From Lachnospiraceae bacterium (lineage in GTDB: Bacteria > Bacillota > Clostridia > Lachnospirales > Lachnospiraceae): a DNA stretch of 29,562 bases. Position numbers and translations under genes: made by a program. Positions 1-8,183 of this stretch are shown one piece after another (position 1 is the first letter of the stretch; each line of letters opens with the position of its first letter). The notes under the pieces are model-generated. The model saw nothing but the letters and a program-made list of their open reading frames with translations. It was not told the origin of the DNA and did not search any database. The DNA lies in contig JAGCXJ010000251.1 in assembly GCA_017961385.1 (NCBI GenBank), forward strand, positions 1 to 29,562. The letters are read 5' to 3'.

Positions 1-1149
1 ATAGATAAAGGCATAAAACCGGCTCTTTTTGTCACCATAATACTCGATATCTCGCTTCTGTCATTTTTCAAGTTTGCCGATACGTTTACAGATATCATCC
101 TGCCTCTTGGCATTTCATTTTATATATTCCAGTCAGTATCCTATGTTGTGGATGTATATAGAAAAAACGCCAGCGTTCAAAAGGATTTTATAAAATTTTC
201 CCTCTATGTTTCTCTGTTTCCCCAGCTCGTTGCAGGACCCATTGTCAGGTACAGCGACATAGAGAAACAGCTTACGGACAGAAACTCAACAACAGATCGA
301 TTCTTTGACGGCATGATCCGTTTTTGCTTTGGTCTTGGTAAAAAGGTCCTGATCGCAAACGCACTGGCAGGTCCTGTTGATGCCATATGGAACGGTAAGA
401 CAGAAGGACTGGGTGCAACTGTTACCTGGTTTGGCGCAGCATGCTATATTCTTCAGCTTTACTTTGATTTCTCTGGATACTCGGATATGGCGATCGGTCT
501 AGCAAAGATCTTCGGATTCGATCTGAAGGAAAACTTTGATCATCCTTATGCCTCAAAATCCATTCAGGAATTCTGGAGAAGATGGCATATATCTCTTTCG
601 GGATGGTTTAAGGAATATGTGTATATACCTCTCGGGGGAAGCAGATGCTCATCTATGCGGCTCGTTTTCAATCTTCTTGTAGTATTCGCACTCACCGGTA
701 TATGGCACGGAGCAAAACTCACTTTTGTCATATGGGGACTCTTTAACGGGCTTCTGATCATAATTGAAAGACTGTTTACCGGTAACTTGATTAATAAGAA
801 TCCCGTTAAGATATTAAAAAGACTCTACACTCTTTTTATGGTGATCATAGGGTTTGCTGTTTTCAGATCCGCAGATATATCGCAGGCGATCGATATTTTA
901 AGAGAGATGTTCTCGAAAGGTAACGGGGTATACACGTTATTCTCTTATCTTTCAATGCGTGTGATCATAGCCTTTATAGCCGGCTGGATCCTAGCCTTTC
1001 CTGTTTATAAAACGGTTTTAACGAGCTCTAAAGTAAACACTGCTTTAAAGCTAAACATCAACGGAATACTTGCAATACTTATTTTGATATTATCAACATT
1101 TGAAATAATAGCGGGTTCGTATAATCCGTTTCTGTACTTTCAGTTCTAG
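1..1149 (+). CDS. MBOAT family O-acyltransferase (AlgI/DltB-like), 5' truncated
   Basis: Integral membrane acyltransferase that moves an acyl group, usually acetyl, across the membrane to a surface polysaccharide. The frame is open from base 1, so the start lies outside the window; a GTG at 148 is internal, because the conserved LPLGISFYIFQSVSY segment is encoded upstream of it. Visible family marks are EFWRRWHISLSGWFKEYVYIPLGG and the LTGIWHGA block with the putative catalytic His. Several hydrophobic helices follow to the C-terminus. The next gene, 36 bases downstream on the same strand, encodes a DHHW/AlgJ-like protein, the usual partner of AlgI-type MBOATs in polysaccharide O-acetylation. 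The acceptor polymer cannot be told from the sequence. Confidence 0.93.
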   Translation: MDKGIKPALFVTIILDISLLSFFKFADTFTDIILPLGISFYIFQSVSYVVDVYRKNASVQKDFIKFSLYVSLFPQLVAGPIVRYSDIEKQLTDRNSTTDRFFDGMIRFCFGLGKKVLIANALAGPVDAIWNGKTEGLGATVTWFGAACYILQLYFDFSGYSDMAIGLAKIFGFDLKENFDHPYASKSIQEFWRRWHISLSGWFKEYVYIPLGGSRCSSMRLVFNLLVVFALTGIWHGAKLTFVIWGLFNGLLIIIERLFTGNLINKNPVKILKRLYTLFMVIIGFAVFRSADISQAIDILREMFSKGNGVYTLFSYLSMRVIIAFIAGWILAFPVYKTVLTSSKVNTALKLNINGILAILILILSTFEIIAGSYNPFLYFQF

Positions 1150-1185
1150 AATTAATAGCAGGGAGTCTGCTTTAAAAGGAATACA

Positions 1186-2754
1186 ATGAAAAAGCTTTAT
1201 ATCGCCGTATTCTTAATAATGCTGTTTATTCCTCCTGTTGTCTGGGCAGGTTTATTTGTTGCGGACAAAAACCTGTATGAGTCTCTTGATTACGATCTTG
1301 GTGAAAAGAGAGAAAAAACGCAGCTTGAAAGCATATCTGATCTTGCTCTGAACGGACAAGTCATTACCAACTATTTTGCCGACAGAGCACCTTTCAGAAG
1401 CATACTGATCTCGTTTAAAAAATCCTTCGATTCCAAGATCGAGAGTCCTTATGAATATGATCTTAAACCTATCGCCCTAAAAAAACTTTACGGCATCGAA
1501 GATACACGTGAAAAAGTGGCAGTAGAGACTGTCGCCAAGGCCGGTCAAAAAGCCCTGTTTAAAAGTGAAAAGATAAAAGCCTTATTCGTCGAAGAAAACA
1601 AGACTGAGGAAGTTGCAGAATCTGTTCCAGATAAGGAGATTTTTACGGTTACCGAAGAAGAACTTCCCGATTGTCTCAATCCCGGTCACAGAGTCATGTT
1701 AAATACTGTAACGGGAGATGAGATCACAGAAGAACTACCTGCTTTGGGCCACGACTGGCAGATAAGCTCTAAGGTAGATCCAACATATATCAGTTTCGGA
1801 TATACCGAATATATCTGCAAAGTCTGCGGTGAAGAAAAGATTGATAACTGGACAGACAAGCTTGTTGATACAAGCTATCTGGCTCCTAATGTTCACGGAG
1901 ATACCACGATCGGAAGATTTGACTGGCTGTTTCTGTACGGATGGGGAAACATACCCTATTATCAGGCTGATAATCTCTTAAGCGAAGAAGAAATGAATAT
2001 ATATGTTGACAAGCTCAACACTCTTTCGGCTCTCTGTGATGAAAGAGGCATAAAATTTGCGTTTCTGTGGGCTCCTTCAAAGGATACTATTTATCCCGAA
2101 TACATGCCAAGCTTTGAAGTATATGACTCATACAAGAGAGTTCCGAGACTGTTTGACCACATTAAAGCGAATTCTTCTGCAAAGATAGCCTTTCCCAAAG
2201 CAGAACTGAAAGACATAACCAAATACTACGATTCATATTACAGATATGACAGTCATTGGAATTACGTCGGTTCATTCATAGGCGTTCAGGCCATGTACGG
2301 ACTCCTTGGCATGCCTCGGACAGATATAATGAGCCTAGAAGTAACAAAAGAAAGTCTCCCGGCATCAGGTGATCTGATCATACTGGGAGGACTCAATGCT
2401 TCGGATTATCCTTCATTTTATGAATATACCGTTCATTACAAGGACTGGATACATACTACATGGGAAACCGAAGAACCGGTTTTACTTAATGAAAGCATAT
2501 ATAAGACCGAGGCAGACTGCGGCAATGATACAAGATTTGTAATGGTCGGTGATTCATACAGAAATTATATGGTCAATTATATCAAGAAGGACTTTGATCA
2601 CTGCACATTTATACACAGAGAGCACTTTCATGAAGCAAAGGATGATATACTTGCTGCCAATGTACTGGTGTTGGAGTCAGCCGAAAGATATGATTATAAA
2701 TCGTTAGCAGATATGGAAAATCTTATTCAGTTATTCTCATCAGCAGATCAATAA
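1186..2754 (+). CDS. DHHW/AlgJ-AlgX-like SGNH acyltransferase partner protein with Zn-ribbon-like insert
   Basis: Extracytoplasmic partner of the upstream MBOAT protein, probably finishing transfer of acetyl groups to an exported polysaccharide. Residues 1-25 form an N-terminal membrane anchor or signal. The SGNH-like half shows DSHW at 355-358 (the motif that names the family), GDS at 455-457 and the late ESAERY segment near 498. Between about residues 160 and 220 there is an extra module with C163, H168, H189 and C211-x2-C214, resembling the GHxW...CxxCG repeats of clostridial surface proteins. The start ATG follows an AAAAGGAA ribosome site. At 522 residues it is longer than most family members, which fits the insert. 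No clear terminator follows. Confidence 0.85.
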   Translation: MKKLYIAVFLIMLFIPPVVWAGLFVADKNLYESLDYDLGEKREKTQLESISDLALNGQVITNYFADRAPFRSILISFKKSFDSKIESPYEYDLKPIALKKLYGIEDTREKVAVETVAKAGQKALFKSEKIKALFVEENKTEEVAESVPDKEIFTVTEEELPDCLNPGHRVMLNTVTGDEITEELPALGHDWQISSKVDPTYISFGYTEYICKVCGEEKIDNWTDKLVDTSYLAPNVHGDTTIGRFDWLFLYGWGNIPYYQADNLLSEEEMNIYVDKLNTLSALCDERGIKFAFLWAPSKDTIYPEYMPSFEVYDSYKRVPRLFDHIKANSSAKIAFPKAELKDITKYYDSYYRYDSHWNYVGSFIGVQAMYGLLGMPRTDIMSLEVTKESLPASGDLIILGGLNASDYPSFYEYTVHYKDWIHTTWETEEPVLLNESIYKTEADCGNDTRFVMVGDSYRNYMVNYIKKDFDHCTFIHREHFHEAKDDILAANVLVLESAERYDYKSLADMENLIQLFSSADQ

Positions 2755-2793
2755 TTATCCATTTATAAACAACTATAAAGAAAGAATAAACAA

Positions 2794-2820
2794 TTAGCAC
2801 TCTCGCTTGACGAGTGCTAA
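2794..2820. promoter_or_regulatory. CIRCE operator (HrcA binding site)
   Basis: A perfect 9-9-9 inverted repeat, TTAGCACTC - 9 bases - GAGTGCTAA, identical to the CIRCE consensus. The repeat extends three bases further on each side (CAA/TTG). CIRCE is bound by the HrcA repressor and normally controls groESL and dnaK operons; here it lies 138 bases upstream of the hsp20 start. Confidence 0.97.
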
Positions 2821-2835
2821 TTGTGGTGCTATAAC
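2807..2835 (+). promoter_or_regulatory. sigma-A type promoter of hsp20, -35 inside CIRCE
   Basis: TTGACG (2807-2812), a 17-base spacer and TATAAC (2830-2835) form a good vegetative promoter. The -35 box occupies the CIRCE spacer and first base of the right arm, so HrcA binding would directly block RNA polymerase. Predicted transcription start is near 2842, giving a leader of about 115 bases. Confidence 0.75.
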
Positions 2836-2913
2836 GTAGTCAGAACAAAGAAAAGGAGTTGATCATCAGCTCCCAAACATTCCGGGTTCAAAGTTGTTAA
2901 CGTTATTTGAGAG

Positions 2914-2936
2914 GTTGTGTATCGAAACGATACAAC
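2914..2936 (+). other. hairpin in the hsp20 leader, possible thermosensor or operator
   Basis: TGTATCG (2918-2924) and CGATACA (2928-2934) form a 7-bp stem around an AAA loop, about 10 bases upstream of the AAAGGAAGGA ribosome site. It could be a structured leader element or the palindrome of a second regulator. Only the inverted repeat is seen; the function is inferred. Confidence 0.35.
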
Positions 2937-2958
2937 GTAAAGAAAGGAAGGATGACTT

Positions 2959-3435
2959 ATGTTAAGACCTAGCTTATTTCACGATGACTTTGATTTGATC
3001 GACCGCCTGGACAGCTTTCCGTGGTTTGATGACAGAGAGTTTAAGAACTTGGAAAAGAAACTGTATGGTCACAGAGCCAAAAATGTGATGAATACAGATA
3101 TCAGAGAAACAGACGACGCCTATAAGATGGAGATCGATCTCCCTGGCTTCAAGAAAGAAGATGTAACAGTACAGCTCGATAACGGTTATCTTTTGATCAG
3201 TGCCGCAAAGGGACTTGACAAGAACGATGCCGAAAACGAGGATGAGGCAAAGAAAGGCAAATACATCCGTCAGGAAAGATACAGCGGATCCTGCCAGAGA
3301 AGCTTCTATGTCGGTGATGCACTTACACAGGAAGATATCAAGGCAAGCTTCAAGCATGGTATTCTTACATTGGATATTCCAAAGAAAGATCCCAAAAAGG
3401 TGGAAGCAAACAAATACATAGCTATTGAGGGATGA
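2959..3435 (+). CDS. Hsp20/alpha-crystallin family small heat shock protein
   Basis: ATP-independent holdase chaperone that binds unfolding cytoplasmic proteins. Length (158 residues) is normal. A short N-terminal region is followed by the alpha-crystallin domain from about residue 45 (TDIRETDDAYKMEIDLPGF) to about 150, including the conserved GILTLDIPK strand. The C-terminal IAIEG tail supplies the I-x-I motif used for oligomer assembly. The ATG is preceded by AAAGGAAGGA. It is a monocistronic unit: CIRCE and promoter in front, strong terminator directly behind. CIRCE control of hsp20 implies heat induction through HrcA. Confidence 0.96.
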   Translation: MLRPSLFHDDFDLIDRLDSFPWFDDREFKNLEKKLYGHRAKNVMNTDIRETDDAYKMEIDLPGFKKEDVTVQLDNGYLLISAAKGLDKNDAENEDEAKKGKYIRQERYSGSCQRSFYVGDALTQEDIKASFKHGILTLDIPKKDPKKVEANKYIAIEG

Positions 3436-3445
3436 TCCCTCAAAA

Positions 3446-3477
3446 AAGAAGCGCTTATGAAGCGCTTCTTTTTTTTT
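3446..3477. terminator. bidirectional rho-independent terminator
   Basis: AAGAAGCGCTT (3446-3456), an ATG loop and AAGCGCTTCTT (3460-3470) form an 11-bp stem followed by a run of T. Six A residues on the left give a U tract for the opposite strand, so it serves both hsp20 and the converging permease gene, whose stop codon lies at its right edge. Confidence 0.93.
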
Positions 3478-4299
3478 CTATTCAAGATTTAGTCTGTTTT
3501 TCATGATCATATGAGTTATAAGATACAAGGCTGCACATGCTATATATACCAGTATATCGCTTATAGCAACCGCTAACAAAAATCCCTTATCGTCTATTCT
3601 TGATACTGATAGAAAAAAGAATCTGCTAAAGGTCGTGCTTCCTATAGTTATCATTATAAGATTTCGAATAAATCTAAGAATCATCCTTATGCCTATAAAG
3701 GCTCCGACAGAAGCAATAACCTTGTTTTTTACTGCGAACTGTCCGACACTTACCGAATCATATCCGAGAAGATATGTATATAATGCATATCCCAGAGAAA
3801 ATAAAAGCGACAGTATGATTATCAGAGTTATTCTTCCCGGTTCTATATCAAATCTTTGGATCGCTCTCTTTATTTCACGTAAAGTAGGAAAACTCTCCTT
3901 GGCAATGCTGTAGGCAATGACCTCAAGTCCGAACGTCACAACAATCGTACTTATTATCTTCCATATCATAGCAACAGAAAGCTTTGAAAGGATGAGTTCG
4001 TGCTCTGTTACTGGAAGGGTATGCATGAGATAACCCTGATCCGTATACATATTCCTAAAGAATCTCACATAGAAGTATATCGTTGAACCGATAAACAGAA
4101 CGAATATACCAACTACATATACCAGTACGTAAGTTCCGTACATCAGTCCCTGAAACGGTCTTTCAAAATCAAACTCTGAAACATCCATGGAACCGAAAAA
4201 AACCGCTCCCAGTATGGACAGAAGAAGTATCGATCCGTTCATGATTATCATAAAAAGGAAGGAATCTTTCCATTCATGTTTAAAAAGCTTGCCTAACAT
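3478..4299 (-). CDS. ABC-2 type transporter permease
   Basis: Membrane subunit of a two-gene ABC exporter. The 273-residue chain has about six hydrophobic segments: helix 1 near residues 17-37, then near 55-80, 105-130, 155-180, 190-215 and 240-262. A conserved-looking DQGYLMHTLPVTE stretch near residue 90 is typical of ABC-2-like permeases that work with YtrB/BcrA-type ATPases. The start ATG has a strong GGGAGGTG site and overlaps the end of the upstream ATPase gene by 7 bases, indicating translational coupling. The substrate is unknown; peptides, antibiotics or lipids are possible for this family. Confidence 0.88.
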   Translation of the reverse strand: MLGKLFKHEWKDSFLFMIIMNGSILLLSILGAVFFGSMDVSEFDFERPFQGLMYGTYVLVYVVGIFVLFIGSTIYFYVRFFRNMYTDQGYLMHTLPVTEHELILSKLSVAMIWKIISTIVVTFGLEVIAYSIAKESFPTLREIKRAIQRFDIEPGRITLIIILSLLFSLGYALYTYLLGYDSVSVGQFAVKNKVIASVGAFIGIRMILRFIRNLIMITIGSTTFSRFFFLSVSRIDDKGFLLAVAISDILVYIACAALYLITHMIMKNRLNLE

Positions 4300-4994
4300 G
4301 CGAACACCTCCCTGAAATGCTTATCCACAGTCACACCGTATTTTTCACGAATTTCTGCTGCGGGACAATGCAGAGTAACCTGTCCGTCTTTTAAGAAAAT
4401 GACATCATCAAGCACTTCCTCTATATCAGATATAAGGTGTGTGCAGATAAGGACTGATGCCTCCTTGTCATAATTGTTTATTATCGTACGGATTATATAA
4501 TCTCTGGTCGCAGGATCCACACCGGCGATCGGCTCATCCAGAATATAGAGCTTTGCATCCCTGCTCATGACTAAGATCAGCTGAACCTTTTCCTTTGTTC
4601 CCTTAGAAAGCGTTTTTAACAATGCTTTTTCATCTATCTTTAATGCACTCAGCATTTCCTTTGCCCGCTCGGGTCTGAAATCACTGTAGAAATCAGTAAA
4701 GAAATCTATTATATCTGCTACAGTCTTTTGAGCTTCCAGATAAGTACGTTCCGGAAGATATGAAATGATTGCTTTTGTTGAAGGATTCGGTGTCTGTCCT
4801 TCTATCAAAACCTCGCCACTTGTGGGTCTTAGCAGACCGTTTATCATCTTGATTATTGTTGTCTTGCCACTTCCGTTCGGTCCTAAAAGCCCGATTATAT
4901 GACCGCTTTCTATGGTCAGATTTAAGTTATCTATAACAGGTCTGTTATTCTGATAGCATTTGGTGAGATTACGGCACTCTACCAATACACCCAT
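4293..4994 (-). CDS. ABC transporter ATP-binding protein
   Basis: Cytoplasmic ATPase that drives the downstream permease. Walker A is GPNGSGKTT near residue 39. The signature loop reads LSKGTKEK instead of LSGGQ, a variant common in YtrB/BcrA-like exporters. Walker B with the catalytic Glu is LYILDEP near residue 150, and the H-loop is CTHLI near 184. Length (233 residues) is normal. The ATG follows an AGGAAAGGGG site. No GntR-type regulator gene, often found with such pairs, is present next to it; the neighbouring gene diverges on the plus strand. Confidence 0.94.
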   Translation of the reverse strand: MGVLVECRNLTKCYQNNRPVIDNLNLTIESGHIIGLLGPNGSGKTTIIKMINGLLRPTSGEVLIEGQTPNPSTKAIISYLPERTYLEAQKTVADIIDFFTDFYSDFRPERAKEMLSALKIDEKALLKTLSKGTKEKVQLILVMSRDAKLYILDEPIAGVDPATRDYIIRTIINNYDKEASVLICTHLISDIEEVLDDVIFLKDGQVTLHCPAAEIREKYGVTVDKHFREVFAC

Positions 4995-5092
4995 GTTTTT
5001 CCCCTTTCCTGTATTGTCTGTTTATGAAAATTTAACCTTTTTTATTATATCACATATAGAATCGCTTGCGTGTCATGTGTTATATTTGTTAC

Positions 5093-6196
5093 ATGTTAAA
5101 AAAGATTGCGAAGATCATTATGATATCAGTTTTAGTTATTGTCATTTTCATATGTCTGATATTTGCTTTTTTGAGCTTCTGGCCGTCTATTGGCAAGCTG
5201 CCAAGCAAGACCATGCAAAAGGAGTATGCAACTCGCACACCTTACTTCTATGACGGTACTTTTCACAATCAGAACGATGTTTCTCTTCTCAGTCCCGAAA
5301 AGGAAGAAAAAAGCGACAGACTCAAGCCGAAGGGAACTATCCCTGTAATTAAGTCAGAAAATGTACCTGCTGGTGAGAACGGCAAGCTATATGTGACATG
5401 GCTTGGACATTCCTCAATACTTGTTCAGATGGGTGAAAAAAACATCCTTATCGATCCTGTCTTTTCAAAATATTCATCACCTGTAGGTTTTACAGGGGTT
5501 AAGCGTTTTTCACAGGTTCCCATAGAACCCGAAGACTTCCCTGATATAGATATACTTCTCATATCGCATGACCACTATGATCATCTTGATTATCAGACCA
5601 TAAAAAGGCTGGATAGCAAAGTCGATACATATGTCGTTCCGCTCGGACTTGAAAGCTATCTTATGGGATGGGGGATAGATCAAAGCAGGATAAAGACCCT
5701 GTCCTGGTATGATGAATACAATAAAGACGAACTAAAGATAACAGCTACTCCTTCGAAACACTACACCGGACGAAACCCGTTAAAGAGAAACGCATCCTGG
5801 TGGTGCGGCTTTCATTTAAATGACGGATATCATACGGTATATTACTCGGGTGACGGCGGATACTGTGATAATTTCAAAGAGATCAATGAAAAGCTCGGTG
5901 ATGTGGATCTTGCTCTTATGGAATGCGGCCAGTACGGAAAAGGATGGCCGAACATCCATCTTTTCCCGGAAGAAAGCGTAAAAGCGGTAAGCGAGATCGG
6001 TGCTGACTGGTTCATACCTGTTCACTGGGCAGCGTACTGTATCTGCTACAATGACTGGGATGATTCCGTTATAAGATCACTGAAAGAATCTGAAAGACTC
6101 AACATAAAGGAAGCTACACCTAAGATCGGTGAAAGAGTTGATTTTGATGATATAGAAAAATACAACGAACACTGGTGGGAAGATGTGGACAAATAA
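5093..6196 (+). CDS. membrane-anchored metallo-beta-lactamase-fold hydrolase (NAPE-PLD/UlaG-like)
   Basis: Predicted metal-dependent hydrolase fixed to the membrane by one N-terminal helix (about residues 8-30 from the chosen start). The catalytic domain shows WLGHSSILV, the HDHYDHLD metal-binding motif, a later SGDGGY segment and a C-terminal PVHWAAY with another ligand His. This pattern is that of NAPE-PLD and UlaG-like enzymes, which cleave phosphodiesters; the actual substrate is unknown. The ATG at 5093 begins MLKKIAKI, a typical lysine-rich anchor. In-frame TTG 5066 and ATG 5075 are alternatives, and no convincing Shine-Dalgarno site precedes any of the three. A possible promoter is TTAACC (5032) - 17 bases - TATAGA (5055). 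Confidence 0.88.
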   Translation: MLKKIAKIIMISVLVIVIFICLIFAFLSFWPSIGKLPSKTMQKEYATRTPYFYDGTFHNQNDVSLLSPEKEEKSDRLKPKGTIPVIKSENVPAGENGKLYVTWLGHSSILVQMGEKNILIDPVFSKYSSPVGFTGVKRFSQVPIEPEDFPDIDILLISHDHYDHLDYQTIKRLDSKVDTYVVPLGLESYLMGWGIDQSRIKTLSWYDEYNKDELKITATPSKHYTGRNPLKRNASWWCGFHLNDGYHTVYYSGDGGYCDNFKEINEKLGDVDLALMECGQYGKGWPNIHLFPEESVKAVSEIGADWFIPVHWAAYCICYNDWDDSVIRSLKESERLNIKEATPKIGERVDFDDIEKYNEHWWEDVDK

Positions 6197-6221
6197 AAAA
6201 GATGCCTAAGGCATCTTTTTT
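6195..6221. terminator. bidirectional terminator between hydrolase and CarD genes
   Basis: AAAAAAGATGCC (6195-6206), a TAA loop and GGCATCTTTTTT (6210-6221) form a 12-bp symmetrical stem. It overlaps the stop codons of both converging genes and has A and T runs suitable for termination in both directions. Confidence 0.92.
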
Positions 6222-6726
6222 ATCTTACATCCTCAAATGTTCTTATAACAAAATCCTTGACCTCGTCTCTTGCAATTCCGAGCGATATTCCCAGTTCTCC
6301 AAAGAGGATATCTTCTGCAGCATGCGAATATCTCTCATCCGTACTGGTCGCTTTCTTACCGGCTGCCAGACGTCTCTCCTTCCTGTGATGAAGAGCGATT
6401 ATCATCTCAAACAAGGACCTGGTATCGGCAGAACGCAAAATTTCTGTAAATCTCTGTTCTCTTTCCTTGTCATTCTGTATCCAGACAGGGTTCATATGAG
6501 CAGCATCATTGATCAGATCCTTTGCCTCTTTGCTTGTCAGGACTCTGCGAAGGACTACCTTATCATTGTCAACGGGAGTAAAGATCGTGCTTCCTCTGGT
6601 GTATACCTGTGACAGTGTATAATACTGTCGCTCTTTTGGTATGCCGGGTATATCGACCGGTCCGACACTATTGACTTTACATACACCTTTGTTACCATAA
6701 ACCACATATTCACCAACTTCAAACAT
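6220..6726 (-). CDS. CarD/CdnL-like transcriptional regulator
   Basis: Binds the beta subunit of RNA polymerase and stabilises the open promoter complex. The N-terminal CarD/TRCF RNAP-interaction domain covers about residues 1-65: FEVGEYVVYGNKGVCKV, then a YYTL strand and TRGSTIFTPVDN. A helical DNA-contacting region follows to residue 168. Length and domain order are standard. The ATG follows AAAGGGAG. It lies 80 bases after the aldehyde dehydrogenase gene with no evident terminator between, so read-through is possible; a separate promoter is not clear. Confidence 0.92.
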   Translation of the reverse strand: MFEVGEYVVYGNKGVCKVNSVGPVDIPGIPKERQYYTLSQVYTRGSTIFTPVDNDKVVLRRVLTSKEAKDLINDAAHMNPVWIQNDKEREQRFTEILRSADTRSLFEMIIALHHRKERRLAAGKKATSTDERYSHAAEDILFGELGISLGIARDEVKDFVIRTFEDVR

Positions 6727-6806
6727 GTCTGCTCCCTTTCTAAAAATTTTGAAACAATTAACGCTGTATTATATATTTTATCAGAAATCCGGCTCCTTCG
6801 TAAGTT

Positions 6807-8171
6807 TTATTTTAAAAATTTCCTTATCCTTGCATATTTATCATCTGTAAAGGGCGGATATTTCATCTCAAAATCCCTGCCCGAACGATTCATTAAAACG
6901 CTCTTTGTATTTGAAAACGTTTCAAATGATGCCTGTCCGTGATACTTTCCTATACCGCTGGCTCCGACTCCACCGAAAGGAAGACGGGGATTGCCTAACT
7001 GAACGATACAGTCATTCACACAGCAGCTGCCGTAAGCCATTCTCTCAACGGTCAGATCGACAAACTCTCTGTCAGACGAGAATATATAACAGGCAAGCGG
7101 TTTGGGACGTCTCTTTATAGTATCTATTACGTCATCCACATCTGTATAGGATATGATAGGAAGGAGCGGTCCGAATATCTCCTCTTTCATGATCTCACTG
7201 TCAAATGTCGCATTCGGAAAGAGCGTCGGCTCGATCTTTAGCTGTTTGTCATCGTATCTGCCGCCGTAGAGATCTTCCTCTCCCATTATGTATTTAGTGA
7301 GTCTCATAAAGTGATGGAGATTGATGATCTTCGGATAATTCTCATTATTGAACGGATCCCTTACCATCTCATTTGAATGCTCTCTTGCCTTAACAAGAAA
7401 TTCTTCCTTGCATTCAGAGGGCAGAACAACGTAATCGGGGGCCACGCATGTCTGGCCGGCATTTATTATCTTGCCCCACATGATCTTCTTTGCAGCCATA
7501 TCTATATCCGCATCAGGTCCGATTATACAAGGACATTTGCCGCCCAGCTCAAGTGTTACAGGTATAAGTCTTGATGATGCGGATCTCATTACTGTCTTTC
7601 CGACTCTCTCACTGCCGGTAAAGAAGATATGATCATAATCCTGAGCAAGGATCTCATCATATGAAAGAGCTTCTTCAATGGCATAGACATACCTCTTATC
7701 AAAAGTACTGTTTATGATGCTGACGATCACTCTGGATGTATTCAGACATTTCTTAGAGCACTTGACTATCGCGCAGTTTCCGGCAGCTATTGCTCCGACT
7801 AAAGGTATAAGACTCAGATTAACAGGATAATTCCAGGGTGCGATAATAAGACTCACACCGAATGGCTCCTTGTATACATAGCTTTTTGCTGGAAACAGAC
7901 TGATAGGAGTCCTTACTCTTTTGGGTCTTGACCATTGCTCGAGATGATTTATCGCATAGCGTATCTCCAACTTAACCTGGGAAACCTCCATGACATTGGC
8001 TTCCATCTCGCTTTTGTTAAGATCAAGTCTTAATGCATCATATATGGCAGGCTCGTTATCCTCAATAGATTCAAGGAGCCTCTCAAGAGCCTCCTTCCTG
8101 TAATGGATATCTTTTGGGATACCGATCATCGAATATTCTTTTTGAAGTTTTACAATACTTTCAAGTGTCAT
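6807..8171 (-). CDS. NAD(P)-dependent aldehyde dehydrogenase (class 3-like)
   Basis: Oxidises aldehydes to carboxylic acids in the cytoplasm. Catalytic residues are visible: nucleophile C242 in NAGQTCVAPDY, general base E208 in TLELGGK, and N114 in APWNYP. At 454 residues and with no N-terminal extension it resembles the short class 3 / YwdH-like fatty or aromatic aldehyde dehydrogenases. The cofactor loop usually written KPSE reads KCSK (137-140), which may alter cofactor preference. The ATG is fixed by an in-frame TAA just upstream, but it has a poor Shine-Dalgarno site. It begins only 12 bases after the last antiporter gene, suggesting co-transcription with that cluster. Confidence 0.92.
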   Translation of the reverse strand: MTLESIVKLQKEYSMIGIPKDIHYRKEALERLLESIEDNEPAIYDALRLDLNKSEMEANVMEVSQVKLEIRYAINHLEQWSRPKRVRTPISLFPAKSYVYKEPFGVSLIIAPWNYPVNLSLIPLVGAIAAGNCAIVKCSKKCLNTSRVIVSIINSTFDKRYVYAIEEALSYDEILAQDYDHIFFTGSERVGKTVMRSASSRLIPVTLELGGKCPCIIGPDADIDMAAKKIMWGKIINAGQTCVAPDYVVLPSECKEEFLVKAREHSNEMVRDPFNNENYPKIINLHHFMRLTKYIMGEEDLYGGRYDDKQLKIEPTLFPNATFDSEIMKEEIFGPLLPIISYTDVDDVIDTIKRRPKPLACYIFSSDREFVDLTVERMAYGSCCVNDCIVQLGNPRLPFGGVGASGIGKYHGQASFETFSNTKSVLMNRSGRDFEMKYPPFTDDKYARIRKFLK

Positions 8172-8183
8172 AACATCATTTTA

